From CAZLCC01 sp964558365 (GTDB lineage Bacteria > Patescibacteriota > Saccharimonadia > Saccharimonadales > Saccharimonadaceae), in NCBI GenBank assembly GCA_964558365.1, contig CAZLCC010000007.1, forward strand, positions 13,177 to 77,176: a stretch of 64,000 nucleotides of DNA, written 5' to 3'. A program made the position numbers and the translations under genes. The notes beneath the pieces were generated by a model. That model was given only the letters and a program-made list of their open reading frames with translations. It ran no database searches and had not been told where the DNA came from. Within the stretch, counting starts at the first letter, position 1; each line of letters begins with the position of its first letter. Shown here in pieces: positions 50,688-58,947 of the stretch.

Positions 50688-51199
50688 AGTAATCTTCTTT
50701 TTAATTCTTCTATTACTTTTTGATGTGGCGCAAAAAATAACTTTTCTGGACTAATTTTACTTAAATGTACCCACATAATTTCTGACACATCATCGTGAAC
50801 TTCAAACTTCACACTAGAAGAGACTTTCACCAAAAAGCTCGCAGCTAACACATAGGTAATATCTTTACCCCAATGATATTCATCATCACCACTTCGTATA
50901 TACTCCACCTCCTCGGCGTCACTCAGCGAAAACGCCAACTCTTCTTTTAGCTCTCTTTCGAGTGCCTGTTCAGATGTTTCGCCAATATCAACAAACCCGC
51001 CCGGAAGATCCCACTTTCCCTTTCCAGGGTCTATTGCACGAATCGCAATAAGTAGTTCATTCTTTTCATTCACAATTGCCGCATCGGCAGTTGCAGCTGC
51101 ATTTTTATAAATTCGCTGCCCGCAAGCTTGGCACTGCCAAGCAAAATCACCTTTTGTAGTCAGCTCCCCACCGCACAACATGCAAAATTTCCAATTCAT
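50684..51199 (-). CDS. Nudix hydrolase with N-terminal zinc ribbon
   Basis: A 171-aa protein. The N-terminal ribbon has C-x2-C and C-x2-C (FCMLCGG and WQCQACGQ). The Nudix box GGFVDIGETSEQALERELKEE follows and fits G-x5-E-x7-REUxEE. Substrate may be an NADH-like dinucleotide or another nucleotide diphosphate; NudC-like ribbons share this layout, but the SQPWPFPxS motif is not seen. It is separated from groEL by a terminator. Confidence 0.85.
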   Translation of the reverse strand: MNWKFCMLCGGELTTKGDFAWQCQACGQRIYKNAAATADAAIVNEKNELLIAIRAIDPGKGKWDLPGGFVDIGETSEQALERELKEELAFSLSDAEEVEYIRSGDDEYHWGKDITYVLAASFLVKVSSSVKFEVHDDVSEIMWVHLSKISPEKLFFAPHQKVIEELKRRLL

Positions 51200-51215
51200 A
51201 AATCTAGTTTATAAC

Positions 51216-51245
51216 AAAACTCCTCGCCTAAAAACGAGGAGTTTT
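51216..51245. terminator. Terminator of groES-groEL
   Basis: AAAACTCCTCG and CGAGGAGTTTT flank a short loop, with T runs at both ends, between the groEL stop and the Nudix start. In the minus direction it closes the chaperonin operon. Confidence 0.8.
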
Positions 51246-51265
51246 ACTTTTTAACGAGGTATTCC

Positions 51266-52921
51266 CTACATCATTCCCATGCCAGGCATACCGCCACCTG
51301 GAGCAACAGGTGCAACCGGAGCTTCCTTCTCAGGAATCTCAACCACCAACGCACCCATTGTCATTGCTGTTCCCGCAATTGAAACAGCGTTTTGAATCGC
51401 TTCTTTTGTAACCATCACGGGGTCAACCACACCAGCAAACTTCACATCAACTAAACCTTTTTCAGGAGTATTTACGTTAACACCCTGCCCATCTTTTGCA
51501 TTTTCAACTTGAGAAAGCAGTGCATCTGCATTAAGGCCAGCATTTCGCGTAATCTGACGAAACGGCTCATAAAGTGCAGCTTTAAGAATTCCACGGCCAG
51601 CTGCATCTGAATCTGCGCCGCTCACTTTTATCGTCTTCGCGAGATTAACAAGCGTTACGCCGCCGCCAGGAACAATACCTTCAGCAAGTGCTGCTTTGGT
51701 TGCTGCAACCGCATCATCAACACGATATTTCTTCTCTTCAATTTCGGTTTCGGTGGCACCACCGACTTTAATGACAGCAACTTTGCCGCTAAGGCTCGCT
51801 GCACGCTTTTCAAGCTGCTCTTTGTCATATTCACTAGTTGCATTCTCGGCCTGTGTTTTGATTTGCCCAATTCGTGCTTTCATATCACTTGGGCTACCTG
51901 CGCCTTCAACAATTGTGGTGTCATCTTTATTAATAATCACCTTGCGAGCTGTGCCCACAACATCAAGTTCTATGTTTTCAAACGTCATTCCTTGGTCTTC
52001 ACTAATCACCGCCGCACCTGTTAGCGTTGCGATATCTTGCAGCACCTCTTTGCGTCGATCGCCAAATGCTGGGGCTTTCACAGCAACAGTGTTAAAACTT
52101 CCTTTTAGCTTATTAAGAATCAAAACACCAAGCGCTTCGCCTTCCACATCATCGGCAATAAGCACTACGTCTTTTTTGCCAGCTTGCGCAAGCTTTTCAA
52201 GCAAAGGTAAGAATTCCTGCACGCTTGAAACTTTTTTATCAGTAATAATAATCGCTGGCTTTTCATACACCGCTTCCATACGATTTGTATCAGTTACCAT
52301 ATATGGACTCACAAAGCCTCGATCAAACGTGAAACCTTCAACCACTTCAGACTCCATATGAAGACCTTGCCCTTCTTCCACTGTTACCACGCCGTCTTTG
52401 CCTACCTTTTCAATCACCTTTGCAATCAACTCACCAATTGCTTTATCACCTGCAGAAATTGTTGCGACTTCTGCTACACGATTTTGCTTGCCATCAACGC
52501 TTTCAGACATTTTTTCTAGCTTCTTCAGCACTTCCGCACCAGCAGCTTCAACGCCTTTTCGAAGCTCCATTGGGTTATGCCCTGCCGCAATCAAGCGATT
52601 TGCTTCATTTAAAATATTATATGTAAGAACCGTTACAGTGGTTGTGCCATCTCCAGCATCTTTATTCATCTTAGTGGCAGCCTGTTTAATCAGCTCTGCA
52701 CCTACTTTATAACCTAGTGTTTCGTCATCATTTTCCGGCAGCTCAACACCTTCTGCCACTGTCACACCATCATGAGTAACCGTTGGATTGCCGTAGCTTT
52801 TACTAATCACTACGTTGCGACCTTTTGGCCCCATTGTTACCTTTACTGCATCATACAGTGCTTTTGCTCCACCAAGCACGCGTTCGCGTGCATCATCATC
52901 ATAAAAAACTTTTTTTGCCAT
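51266..52921 (-). CDS. groEL: Chaperonin GroEL
   Basis: A 551-aa 60-kDa chaperonin of normal length. Signatures are VTMGPKGRNVVISK, AGDGTTTVTVL (ATP site with catalytic Asp), the apical EGFTFDRGFVSPYM and GGGVTLVN, and the flexible Gly/Met tail PGGGMPGMGMM. It folds proteins in the cytoplasm with GroES, which is 23 bases upstream. Confidence 0.98.
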   Translation of the reverse strand: MAKKVFYDDDARERVLGGAKALYDAVKVTMGPKGRNVVISKSYGNPTVTHDGVTVAEGVELPENDDETLGYKVGAELIKQAATKMNKDAGDGTTTVTVLTYNILNEANRLIAAGHNPMELRKGVEAAGAEVLKKLEKMSESVDGKQNRVAEVATISAGDKAIGELIAKVIEKVGKDGVVTVEEGQGLHMESEVVEGFTFDRGFVSPYMVTDTNRMEAVYEKPAIIITDKKVSSVQEFLPLLEKLAQAGKKDVVLIADDVEGEALGVLILNKLKGSFNTVAVKAPAFGDRRKEVLQDIATLTGAAVISEDQGMTFENIELDVVGTARKVIINKDDTTIVEGAGSPSDMKARIGQIKTQAENATSEYDKEQLEKRAASLSGKVAVIKVGGATETEIEEKKYRVDDAVAATKAALAEGIVPGGGVTLVNLAKTIKVSGADSDAAGRGILKAALYEPFRQITRNAGLNADALLSQVENAKDGQGVNVNTPEKGLVDVKFAGVVDPVMVTKEAIQNAVSIAGTAMTMGALVVEIPEKEAPVAPVAPGGGMPGMGMM

Positions 52922-52944
52922 ATATAAATACTCCTCTCTTACAT

Positions 52945-53214
52945 TTAAAGTGTTGCTAAAATATCTTCTTCTTTAACAATTAAATACTCTGCGCCATCAA
53001 TCTTTAGCTCAGTTGTGCTTGCGCCGTATTCTTTGTAAACAATCTTATCGCCTTTTTTGACATTCTTTACATCCGGCCCAACAGCTTCAACCTTTGCTAC
53101 TACTGGCTTTTCTTTTGCGTTATCAGGTAGATACAAGCCAGAAGCAGTCTTATTTTGTGCTTCTTCTTTTACAGCAACCACTCGATCAGCAAGCGGCTTA
53201 ATTGGGGTACTCAT
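52945..53214 (-). CDS. groES: Co-chaperonin GroES
   Basis: An 89-aa GroES starting MSTPIKPLADRVVAVKEEAQ and containing the mobile loop TASGLYLPDNAKEKP and the C-terminal YLIVKEEDILATL. It caps the GroEL ring. The ATG has a GGAGGAGC SD eight to nine bases upstream. Confidence 0.97.
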   Translation of the reverse strand: MSTPIKPLADRVVAVKEEAQNKTASGLYLPDNAKEKPVVAKVEAVGPDVKNVKKGDKIVYKEYGASTTELKIDGAEYLIVKEEDILATL

Positions 53215-53268
53215 AATATGTAAGCTCCTCCTTTATTCACATTACTTTTTCTATTCTTAGTATTTACA

Positions 53269-53297
53269 ATTGTAGACAAAATAATTAGCACTTTCAA
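53269..53297 (-). promoter_or_regulatory. Promoter of groES-groEL
   Basis: TTGAAA (53297-53292), a 17-base spacer and TACAAT (53274-53269) on the minus strand. The -35 lies within the CIRCE element, so repressor binding would block polymerase. Confidence 0.75.
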
Positions 53298-53311
53298 GCC
53301 TAGAGTGCTAA
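53285..53311. promoter_or_regulatory. CIRCE operator (HrcA-binding site)
   Basis: TTAGCACTT, nine bases, GAGTGCTAA. It differs from the classic CIRCE inverted repeat by one base in the left arm. HrcA represses chaperonin genes from this site until heat shock. No hrcA gene is in the window. Confidence 0.92.
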
Positions 53312-53401
53312 TTTATAAAATCGAATTGCATAATAAATTGTTTTAGTATATAGTTATCTCAGCTTTTTGGTATGCTCAGGCACAACTAAGAGGAGAAAAG
53401 A

Positions 53402-53692
53402 ATGAGCAGTGTTGTTGTTTCGTTCAGCAAGCTAGTCGAGAAAAGCGAAGGGCTCACACCCATGTTGCGTCGAGAAAACATTCTCGACCGAAAGATTCCC
53501 GAGAAGATTGCCGGTCTTGCCAAAGAACATGGCGACATTACTCTCGAGATCGCTAAAGGTGATGATCTCTTCTTTGGCGACAAAGACGATATTCGATGGA
53601 ATAAGGAGCTGCAAGATGCAATCTATGCAGCTCTAGAGAAAGCGGGAATACCCCGCACTGCCGTCGAGTTCGCTGTCACCTCGCCCGTTTAG
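53402..53692 (+). CDS. Small hypothetical protein
   Basis: A 96-aa soluble protein with a good SD (AAGAGGAG) seven bases before the ATG and a strong terminator 18 bases after its stop, so it forms its own transcription unit. It is charged, has no TM segment and no Cys, and ends AVEFAVTSPV. Its codons are GC-richer (GTC, CTC, GAG, CCC) than those of most neighbours. No family is recognised. Confidence 0.65.
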   Translation: MSSVVVSFSKLVEKSEGLTPMLRRENILDRKIPEKIAGLAKEHGDITLEIAKGDDLFFGDKDDIRWNKELQDAIYAALEKAGIPRTAVEFAVTSPV

Positions 53693-53707
53693 GGCTAGGG
53701 ATAACAC

Positions 53708-53735
53708 AACCCCGCGTCATCATGACGCGGGGTTT
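53708..53735 (+). terminator. Terminator of the 53402 gene
   Basis: CCCCGCGTCAT and ATGACGCGGGG with a single central base, followed by TTTT. The stem is eleven base pairs and GC-rich. Confidence 0.88.
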
Positions 53736-53757
53736 TACCTTATTTTTTGAAAAATAA

Positions 53758-54264
53758 TTAGGCTGCTACTAGCTCTTCGTTGTGGTCTTTTTGACGATCA
53801 GCAATGTATTGTGCAATATCGGAAACAATTTCATACTCTTGCGTGTCTTCTTCGGCAATTACCGCCCTTAACTGCTCCATTGTTTCCTCTGGGGCAGTTC
53901 TTATAATATCTGTTGCCTTTTCAATGGCGTCTCGTGCTTTTGGAGGTAGCATTGAAGCCTCTTTAACCAAGCTCTCGTTTACTTTTTGTGAAAAAGTCAC
54001 TATATCCTGACGAGACTTAAGTCCAAGTTTATTAGCAGCTAAAACCAGTTTTGCCCGATCTTCTACAGTAAACCCGCCAAAACCCTCAAGCCTCTTCAAG
54101 TCACCAATGATTGTCCCATCCCTAAATTCATCATCTCGATCAACCTGCTCTGCCCATTCATTAATAAAAGCATTTAGCTCATTGTTCGCAGCTATAGCAT
54201 TATTAGTTGTCACCTCACCCTTCGGAATGAGGTCACTTATTTCTTCTGTTTCTCGCGTTATCAT
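53758..54264 (-). CDS. Hypothetical helical protein
   Basis: A 168-aa acidic, cysteine-free soluble protein, mostly helical by composition (for example KARDAIEKATDIIRTAPEE and DTQEYEIVSDIAQYIADRQ). It has a GGAGATAG SD before the ATG. A consensus promoter and a hairpin/U-tract lie upstream, so its expression may be attenuated. I do not recognise the family. Confidence 0.62.
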   Translation of the reverse strand: MITRETEEISDLIPKGEVTTNNAIAANNELNAFINEWAEQVDRDDEFRDGTIIGDLKRLEGFGGFTVEDRAKLVLAANKLGLKSRQDIVTFSQKVNESLVKEASMLPPKARDAIEKATDIIRTAPEETMEQLRAVIAEEDTQEYEIVSDIAQYIADRQKDHNEELVAA

Positions 54265-54303
54265 GATTCTATCTCCAAATTGTTTGTTTTAAATTTTATA
54301 ATC

Positions 54304-54334
54304 AAAAAGGAAGCATCCGATAATCGGTGCTCCC
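54304..54334 (-). terminator. Hairpin and U tract: terminator or leader attenuator
   Basis: On the minus strand GGGAGCaCCGAT/ATCGGaTGCTTCC is followed by TTTTT. It could terminate the murE-manB operon, but it also lies downstream of the promoter at 54362-54389, inside the leader of the 53758 gene. A second stem, CCAG/CTGG, lies just before it. Confidence 0.65.
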
Positions 54335-54361
54335 GCCAGCGATTAACTGGTATACATAACC

Positions 54362-54389
54362 ATTATAACGCTGCTTGACCTTATGTCAA
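54362..54389 (-). promoter_or_regulatory. Near-consensus promoter upstream of the hairpin
   Basis: TTGACA (54389-54384), a 16-base spacer and TATAAT (54367-54362) on the minus strand. The start would be near 54355, about 90 bases before the ATG at 54264. Confidence 0.7.
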
Positions 54390-54445
54390 ACTTTTGAAGT
54401 AATATTTACTACATTAGATTTAACAGATAGATGGTTTGACAAATT

Positions 54446-55780
54446 TTATTGTATAACTTGTTTTACACGTGCAACTAGTTCATTAAGAGCTACTTCATCT
54501 TTAGCCTCAACATTTAACCTTAATACCGGTTCTGTGTTGCTTGGACGCACATTGAGCCAGGCATCTTTATAGCGCACAGTAATGCCATCGAGCTCATCCT
54601 GAGCACCATCTGAAAAGTTATGCTTTATTTTTTCAATCATAGCCTTCTTGTCGTGCACTTTTAAAACAGTTTCTGGAATAGCAGGATAAATCCTAAACTG
54701 GTTAGCCAACTCACTTAATTTCTTATCGCTGTCTACTAAGACTTGTATCGCGATTATAGCCGCTAATAAGCCGCTATCTGCAAACCAATTATCCCTGAAA
54801 AAATAATGTCCAGCAGCCTCGCCACCAAAAATAGCGTTATGCTGACGCATGCCTACTCGCATATAGCTATTGCCCACTTTCACCCTGTGGGCTACGCCTC
54901 CTTCTCGCCTAACAGACTGTGGCACCACATCACCAATGGTTGCATTATATAGAATAGCTGCACCTGGCTCTTTTGCTAGATAATAATGTGCTAATATTGC
55001 TGTCATTACAGTCCCTGTTAGCACTTCTCCTTGCCCATCAACAAGCGCGACCCTATCGCCATCACCATCAAAAGCAATGCCAAAATCTAGACTTTCCTCG
55101 CGCACTTTTGCTTGTAAATCAGCCATTCCCTCCTCCGTTCTTGCATCTGCCGGATGATTAGGAAAGGTGCCATCAAGCTCATAAAACATCGGGGTGATTT
55201 GTAGCGGAACATGCTTGGACAACACTGGCGCAATGGCACCAAGCATGCCATTGCCCGCATCAATCGCGACTTTATACGCTGGCCATTTATCCGCCTCTAC
55301 AAAACTAAGGACATATTTGATCCAATCTTCTTTTACATCTTGAGTTTTTAAACTACCTTTTTTGTTTGCAGGAGAAAAATTACCCGCGATTACTCCGTCG
55401 CGGATATCAGCTAGCCCCGTTTCTATACCAATTGGCTTTGCTTCCTCACGACATAATTTTATTCCGTTATACTCACCTGGATTGTGTGAAGCCGTAACCA
55501 TAGCCCCGCCAGCAAGACCAAACTTGCCAACGGCAAAATAAATCATATCTGTACTCACCAAGCCAATATCAATCACTTCCCTGCCCTGCAGGCGCAAGCC
55601 TTCAATTACTGCCTGTGCTAATTCTTCAGAATCGGGTCGCATATCTCGCCCCACCGCCACTGCGCCATCATTTGGTAGCCAGTCTGCCATGGCTTGGCCA
55701 ACATTCCATGCCACCTCCTTTGTTAACTCCGTTCCAACTTTTCCTCGAATATCATATGCTTTAAAAATCTCTGGATTCAC
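54446..55780 (-). CDS. manB: Phosphomannomutase/phosphoglucomutase
   Basis: A 444-aa alpha-D-phosphohexomutase of normal size. The phosphoserine loop is TASHNPGEYNGIKLC, the metal loop is GIAFDGDGDRVALVD, the sugar-specificity loop is GGEAAGHYFF and the phosphate-binding loop is RPSNTEPVLRLNVEA. It converts mannose- or glucose-6-phosphate to the 1-phosphate for glycan precursors. It lies 15 bases after the MurE-like gene. Confidence 0.92.
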   Translation of the reverse strand: MNPEIFKAYDIRGKVGTELTKEVAWNVGQAMADWLPNDGAVAVGRDMRPDSEELAQAVIEGLRLQGREVIDIGLVSTDMIYFAVGKFGLAGGAMVTASHNPGEYNGIKLCREEAKPIGIETGLADIRDGVIAGNFSPANKKGSLKTQDVKEDWIKYVLSFVEADKWPAYKVAIDAGNGMLGAIAPVLSKHVPLQITPMFYELDGTFPNHPADARTEEGMADLQAKVREESLDFGIAFDGDGDRVALVDGQGEVLTGTVMTAILAHYYLAKEPGAAILYNATIGDVVPQSVRREGGVAHRVKVGNSYMRVGMRQHNAIFGGEAAGHYFFRDNWFADSGLLAAIIAIQVLVDSDKKLSELANQFRIYPAIPETVLKVHDKKAMIEKIKHNFSDGAQDELDGITVRYKDAWLNVRPSNTEPVLRLNVEAKDEVALNELVARVKQVIQ

Positions 55781-55795
55781 TGTGTTTTCTCCTGA

Positions 55796-57094
55796 TTATT
55801 TTGAATCTTTTTCTGCTGCTAGTTCACGCACAACGTCACCGTCGTTCCATGGAATTCTTTCGCCATTTACAATTCGATACACTTCGTGCCCCATGCCGGT
55901 GATAAGCACCGTATCGCCCGCTTTAGCAATAGAAAGCGCCTTTTTAATTGCCTCTTTTCTATCTGCAATTTCAAGTGTTTTTCCATCTCCCTTTGCTTTT
56001 TCGATGCCTTCAAACACCATTTTGCGGATCTGCTCTGGATCCTCGTTATAACTTTCTTCATCTGTCAAAATAATGCGATCAGCACCACGAGCCGCAATTT
56101 CACCCATAATTGGCCGCTTGGCTTTATCACGATCACCCGTTGCGCCAAATACTAAAATAACACGATGTTTTGTTAGATTCTTTACAGCCTCCAGCAGCTG
56201 CTCTAGTGCATCTGGCGTATGCGCATAATCAACAATCACCTCATATGGCTTCTTTATTTCTATGTGCTCAAACCTACCTGGAATCGCCTCTAGATTAGCA
56301 ACCCCCTCAACAATAGATTCTAAACTCACTCCTAAAACATACGCCGTTGCTGCGGCAGCCGAAAGATTATAAACATTAAACTTTCCTGGCAAGTTGGTTG
56401 CAAGCGGTACACTTGTTTGGTGATCAATTTCAAGCTGTACCTCTGTTCCACGTTTATAAAACTTGACCTTTTTAATACGACATTCAGCGTCCTCATTAGC
56501 ACCATACGTAATCTTGTGTTCACCCACTACAAACTGATTAAAATACCCAAACCACTCGTCATCTTGATTCAGCACAATATAACGAGGCTCGTTTTTAAAC
56601 AGCTTTGCTTTTGCAGCTGCATAATTTTCCATCGTTTTATGATAATCAAGGTGATCTTGCGTTAGATTGGTCATAATTGCCGCTTCGATTGGTACGGTGG
56701 CCAATTTATGCTGATGAAGCGCGTGACTGGTAATCTCTAACACCACAAAATCAACTTTCGCCTTCTTCGCATCACGAAAGAACTTTTGCATTTCTTCAGT
56801 GCTTGCCACAGTTGCATTTAAGTCATTAAGCTTTCTTTTGCCGTCTATTTCAATCACTGCCGTTGTAAACATAGCCGTTTTTTTGCCATCGGCTTTTAAA
56901 ATTTCGTTTAAATAATTTGCCGTAGTTGTTTTGCCATTCGTACCGGTAATTGCCAAAACACGTAAGTTACGCGCTGGATTACCATATCGTGCCGACACCG
57001 CTTTTACACGACTTCGTCGGTAGCCTTCTTCAACCAAGCCCACAACACCGCTTGGCAATGCTTTTCTTACCCCACTAACTAACATCTTCTTCAT
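55796..57094 (-). CDS. Mur ligase, MurE-like, short N-terminus
   Basis: A 432-aa ATP-dependent ligase. The P-loop TGTNGKTTTANYL is at residues 50-62, while full MurE has it near 110, so most of the N-terminal UDP-binding domain is missing. ITSHALHQHKL and NLTQDHLDYHKTMENY are MurE landmarks, and the C-terminal domain has FGATGDRDKAKRP. The DNPR motif that selects diaminopimelate is replaced by DEESYNEDP. It could add an amino acid to a peptidoglycan precursor or to another substrate. The ATG at 57094 is set by a TATCAT six bases upstream. Confidence 0.8.
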   Translation of the reverse strand: MKKMLVSGVRKALPSGVVGLVEEGYRRSRVKAVSARYGNPARNLRVLAITGTNGKTTTANYLNEILKADGKKTAMFTTAVIEIDGKRKLNDLNATVASTEEMQKFFRDAKKAKVDFVVLEITSHALHQHKLATVPIEAAIMTNLTQDHLDYHKTMENYAAAKAKLFKNEPRYIVLNQDDEWFGYFNQFVVGEHKITYGANEDAECRIKKVKFYKRGTEVQLEIDHQTSVPLATNLPGKFNVYNLSAAAATAYVLGVSLESIVEGVANLEAIPGRFEHIEIKKPYEVIVDYAHTPDALEQLLEAVKNLTKHRVILVFGATGDRDKAKRPIMGEIAARGADRIILTDEESYNEDPEQIRKMVFEGIEKAKGDGKTLEIADRKEAIKKALSIAKAGDTVLITGMGHEVYRIVNGERIPWNDGDVVRELAAEKDSK

Positions 57095-57099
57095 ACCTC

Positions 57100-57106
57100 T
57101 ATGATA
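57100..57106. promoter_or_regulatory. Shared palindromic -10 of two divergent genes
   Basis: TATGAT (57100-57105, plus) and TATCAT (57106-57101, minus) overlap in one seven-base sequence. The minus box is six bases from the murE-like ATG and the plus box twelve bases from the tsaD ATG. The start codons are only 24 bases apart. Confidence 0.5.
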
Positions 57107-57117
57107 GAGTAAGAAAG

Positions 57118-58146
57118 ATGAGAATTCTAGGTATTGAAACAAGTTGTGACGAGACGGCAGCCGCGATTGTTGAAGACGGAACAAAGGTGCTCAGTAGTAT
57201 TGTGCACAGCCAAATCGATATCCATAAAGTATATGGCGGCGTAGTGCCTGAAGTAGCCGCCAGAAGCCATATTGAAGTAATGTTGCCGGTAATTGAAGAG
57301 GCTATAAGCCAAGCCAAGTCTTCCTGGAAAGATATCGATGCAATCGCCGTAACCTACGGACCTGGCTTAATTGGAAGTCTGCTTATTGGCACCATAACCG
57401 CACGACTATTGGCAGTGTTAAAAAATAAACCGCTCTACCCCATACATCACGTGAAAAGTCATGTATATGCTAGCTTTTTAAGTGGCAAGCAGCCAGAATT
57501 TCCGCTACTTTCACTTATTGTAAGTGGTGGACACACGCAAATCGTCCTGTTTCATTCGCATGAGAACTATGAAATTTTAGGAAAAACACAAGACGACGCT
57601 GTTGGCGAAGCGTTCGATAAAGTGGCAAAAATCATTGGACTTCCCTACCCTGGCGGCCCCAATATTGCCAAGAGCGCCGAAAATGGCGATGAAACAGCGT
57701 ATCAATTTCCTAAGGCAAAGATGCAAAACCCATATGATTTTAGCTTTTCTGGGCTTAAGACAGCAGTGTTACGGCGTGTTCAGGCTGAATGCAATGTTGA
57801 CTACAACTTCCCTTCTTTTAAGCTAGCAGAGCGTTTAAATGAATCTCAACGCAATGATTTTGCGGCTAGTTTTCAAAAAACTGCAGTGGAGACACTTATT
57901 GATAAACTCGTTTTGGCATATCAAAATTATTCTCCTGACTCTGTTATTATTGCTGGTGGTGTTGCAGCAAACAAAGAATTACGGCGCGTCGCCCAAGAAC
58001 GCTTACCAATTAACCCTATATATCCTGATTTTCAATTTTGCACAGATAACGCTGCGATGATTGCGTCTCTTGCTTATTTTGAGTCTCAGTACAATAAGCC
58101 AGCAAATCCTCGTGAAGTCGAGGCTATGCCAAGTGTTTCAATGTAA
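57118..58146 (+). CDS. tsaD: tRNA N6-threonylcarbamoyladenosine synthase subunit TsaD
   Basis: A 342-aa Kae1/TsaD/YgjD protein. It starts MRILGIETSCDETAAAIVEDG, has the metal motif HHVKSHVYA, and IVSGGHTQIVL, GEAFDKVAKIIGLPYPGGP and IIAGGVAANKELR for ATP and ligand. It adds the threonylcarbamoyl group to A37 of tRNAs. TsaB, C and E are not in the window. It converges on the next hypothetical with three bases between them. Confidence 0.96.
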   Translation: MRILGIETSCDETAAAIVEDGTKVLSSIVHSQIDIHKVYGGVVPEVAARSHIEVMLPVIEEAISQAKSSWKDIDAIAVTYGPGLIGSLLIGTITARLLAVLKNKPLYPIHHVKSHVYASFLSGKQPEFPLLSLIVSGGHTQIVLFHSHENYEILGKTQDDAVGEAFDKVAKIIGLPYPGGPNIAKSAENGDETAYQFPKAKMQNPYDFSFSGLKTAVLRRVQAECNVDYNFPSFKLAERLNESQRNDFAASFQKTAVETLIDKLVLAYQNYSPDSVIIAGGVAANKELRRVAQERLPINPIYPDFQFCTDNAAMIASLAYFESQYNKPANPREVEAMPSVSM

Positions 58147-58149
58147 AGT

Positions 58150-58752
58150 CTAGGCTTCCTGAAGCTCTTTTCCGTAATCTATCAAAGCTCCAACTGCCTC
58201 TTCAGCTTCAACCACTCTGCTGCTTACAGTACCGCGACCTCCATCGAAGTACAGCGTGCTGTAGGGTCTAACGCTACCCTCATGAGTAAAAGCAAGTCCT
58301 CTGTTGCGTGGCTGAACAAATAGCTGTGTATTGTACTCTGGGTTAAATGCCTGAAGGCACATATGGAGCTTCAAAAACGATTTTTGCCAATTACCTCTAT
58401 AGGTCTCTACCTCTGTTTTTTTATCCTTTTCGAATAGTTGTTGATGAATAATTGGAAAGTCATCGATTGAGTCGGTGCACTGAATTCGCTCAACATACTC
58501 TGCATCAAAATAAAATTTTGGTACAGATAGAGTGGCTAGAGTGAGCCTGTCTAGATTATCGTTTGCGGGTTTATGCTCTTCAAGCCATTTTGTTATATCA
58601 AAATCTATAGCATTTCTTTCATGGTCTGGTGTTCGCGATACTCCCCCATCTTCGTCTAGGCCAATAAATGCCGCAGATAGTGCCTGCAAATCAGCCAGCT
58701 CAAGCTCTGTGAGTCTTTTTCTCTCAGGTGTTCTAGGAGCTCCATCTATCAT
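58150..58752 (-). CDS. Hypothetical protein
   Basis: A 200-aa soluble protein starting MIDGAPRTPERKRLTE. No TM segment; the sequence is acidic and has two cysteines. The ATG at 58752 has an AAGGGTGG upstream at a long distance and GAAAGAAGA nearer; the in-frame start at 58833 would overlap the valS promoter and is rejected. It is divergent from valS. I do not recognise the family. Confidence 0.55.
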   Translation of the reverse strand: MIDGAPRTPERKRLTELELADLQALSAAFIGLDEDGGVSRTPDHERNAIDFDITKWLEEHKPANDNLDRLTLATLSVPKFYFDAEYVERIQCTDSIDDFPIIHQQLFEKDKKTEVETYRGNWQKSFLKLHMCLQAFNPEYNTQLFVQPRNRGLAFTHEGSVRPYSTLYFDGGRGTVSSRVVEAEEAVGALIDYGKELQEA

Positions 58753-58809
58753 AGTTCTTCTTTCGCCACCCTTAAAACTTTCCTTTATTCTAGCACAACA
58801 GAGAGCTTG

Positions 58810-58818
58810 TGCTATACT
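58810..58818 (+). promoter_or_regulatory. Extended -10 of valS
   Basis: TGC TATACT; the start would be near 58825. This matches the TGC-extended boxes at pyrG, the esterase gene and the DHH-like gene. A -35 is not obvious. Confidence 0.5.
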
Positions 58819-58826
58819 TAAAGGGT

Positions 58827-58901
58827 AAAACAAACAGCCAAAACCAGTTATGTGGGAAACGGTTTTGACTAGAGGTGGAAGCTTTCTGGTTTGGATGTTT
58901 T
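58827..58901 (+). promoter_or_regulatory. Structured leader RNA of valS
   Basis: The first 75 bases of the inferred transcript can close on themselves: AAAACA (58827-58832) with TGTTTT (58896-58901), and CCAAAACCAG (58838-58847) with CTGGTTTGG (58886-58894). A 38-base apical region contains GTGGGAAACGG and AGAGGTGGAAG. It is not a recognisable T-box, as the AGGGTGGNACCGCG box is absent. ACGTGAAA occurs twice just downstream (58903 and 58918). Confidence 0.5.
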
Positions 58902-58947
58902 TACGTGAAAAATTTTAACGTGAAATAGAAAAAGAGACTTTGAAATT

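Noticed and set aside
58827..58947. T-box riboswitch upstream of valS
   Set aside because: The AGGGTGGNACCGCG core and an antiterminator/terminator pair were not found; AGAGGTGGAAG is too weak a match.
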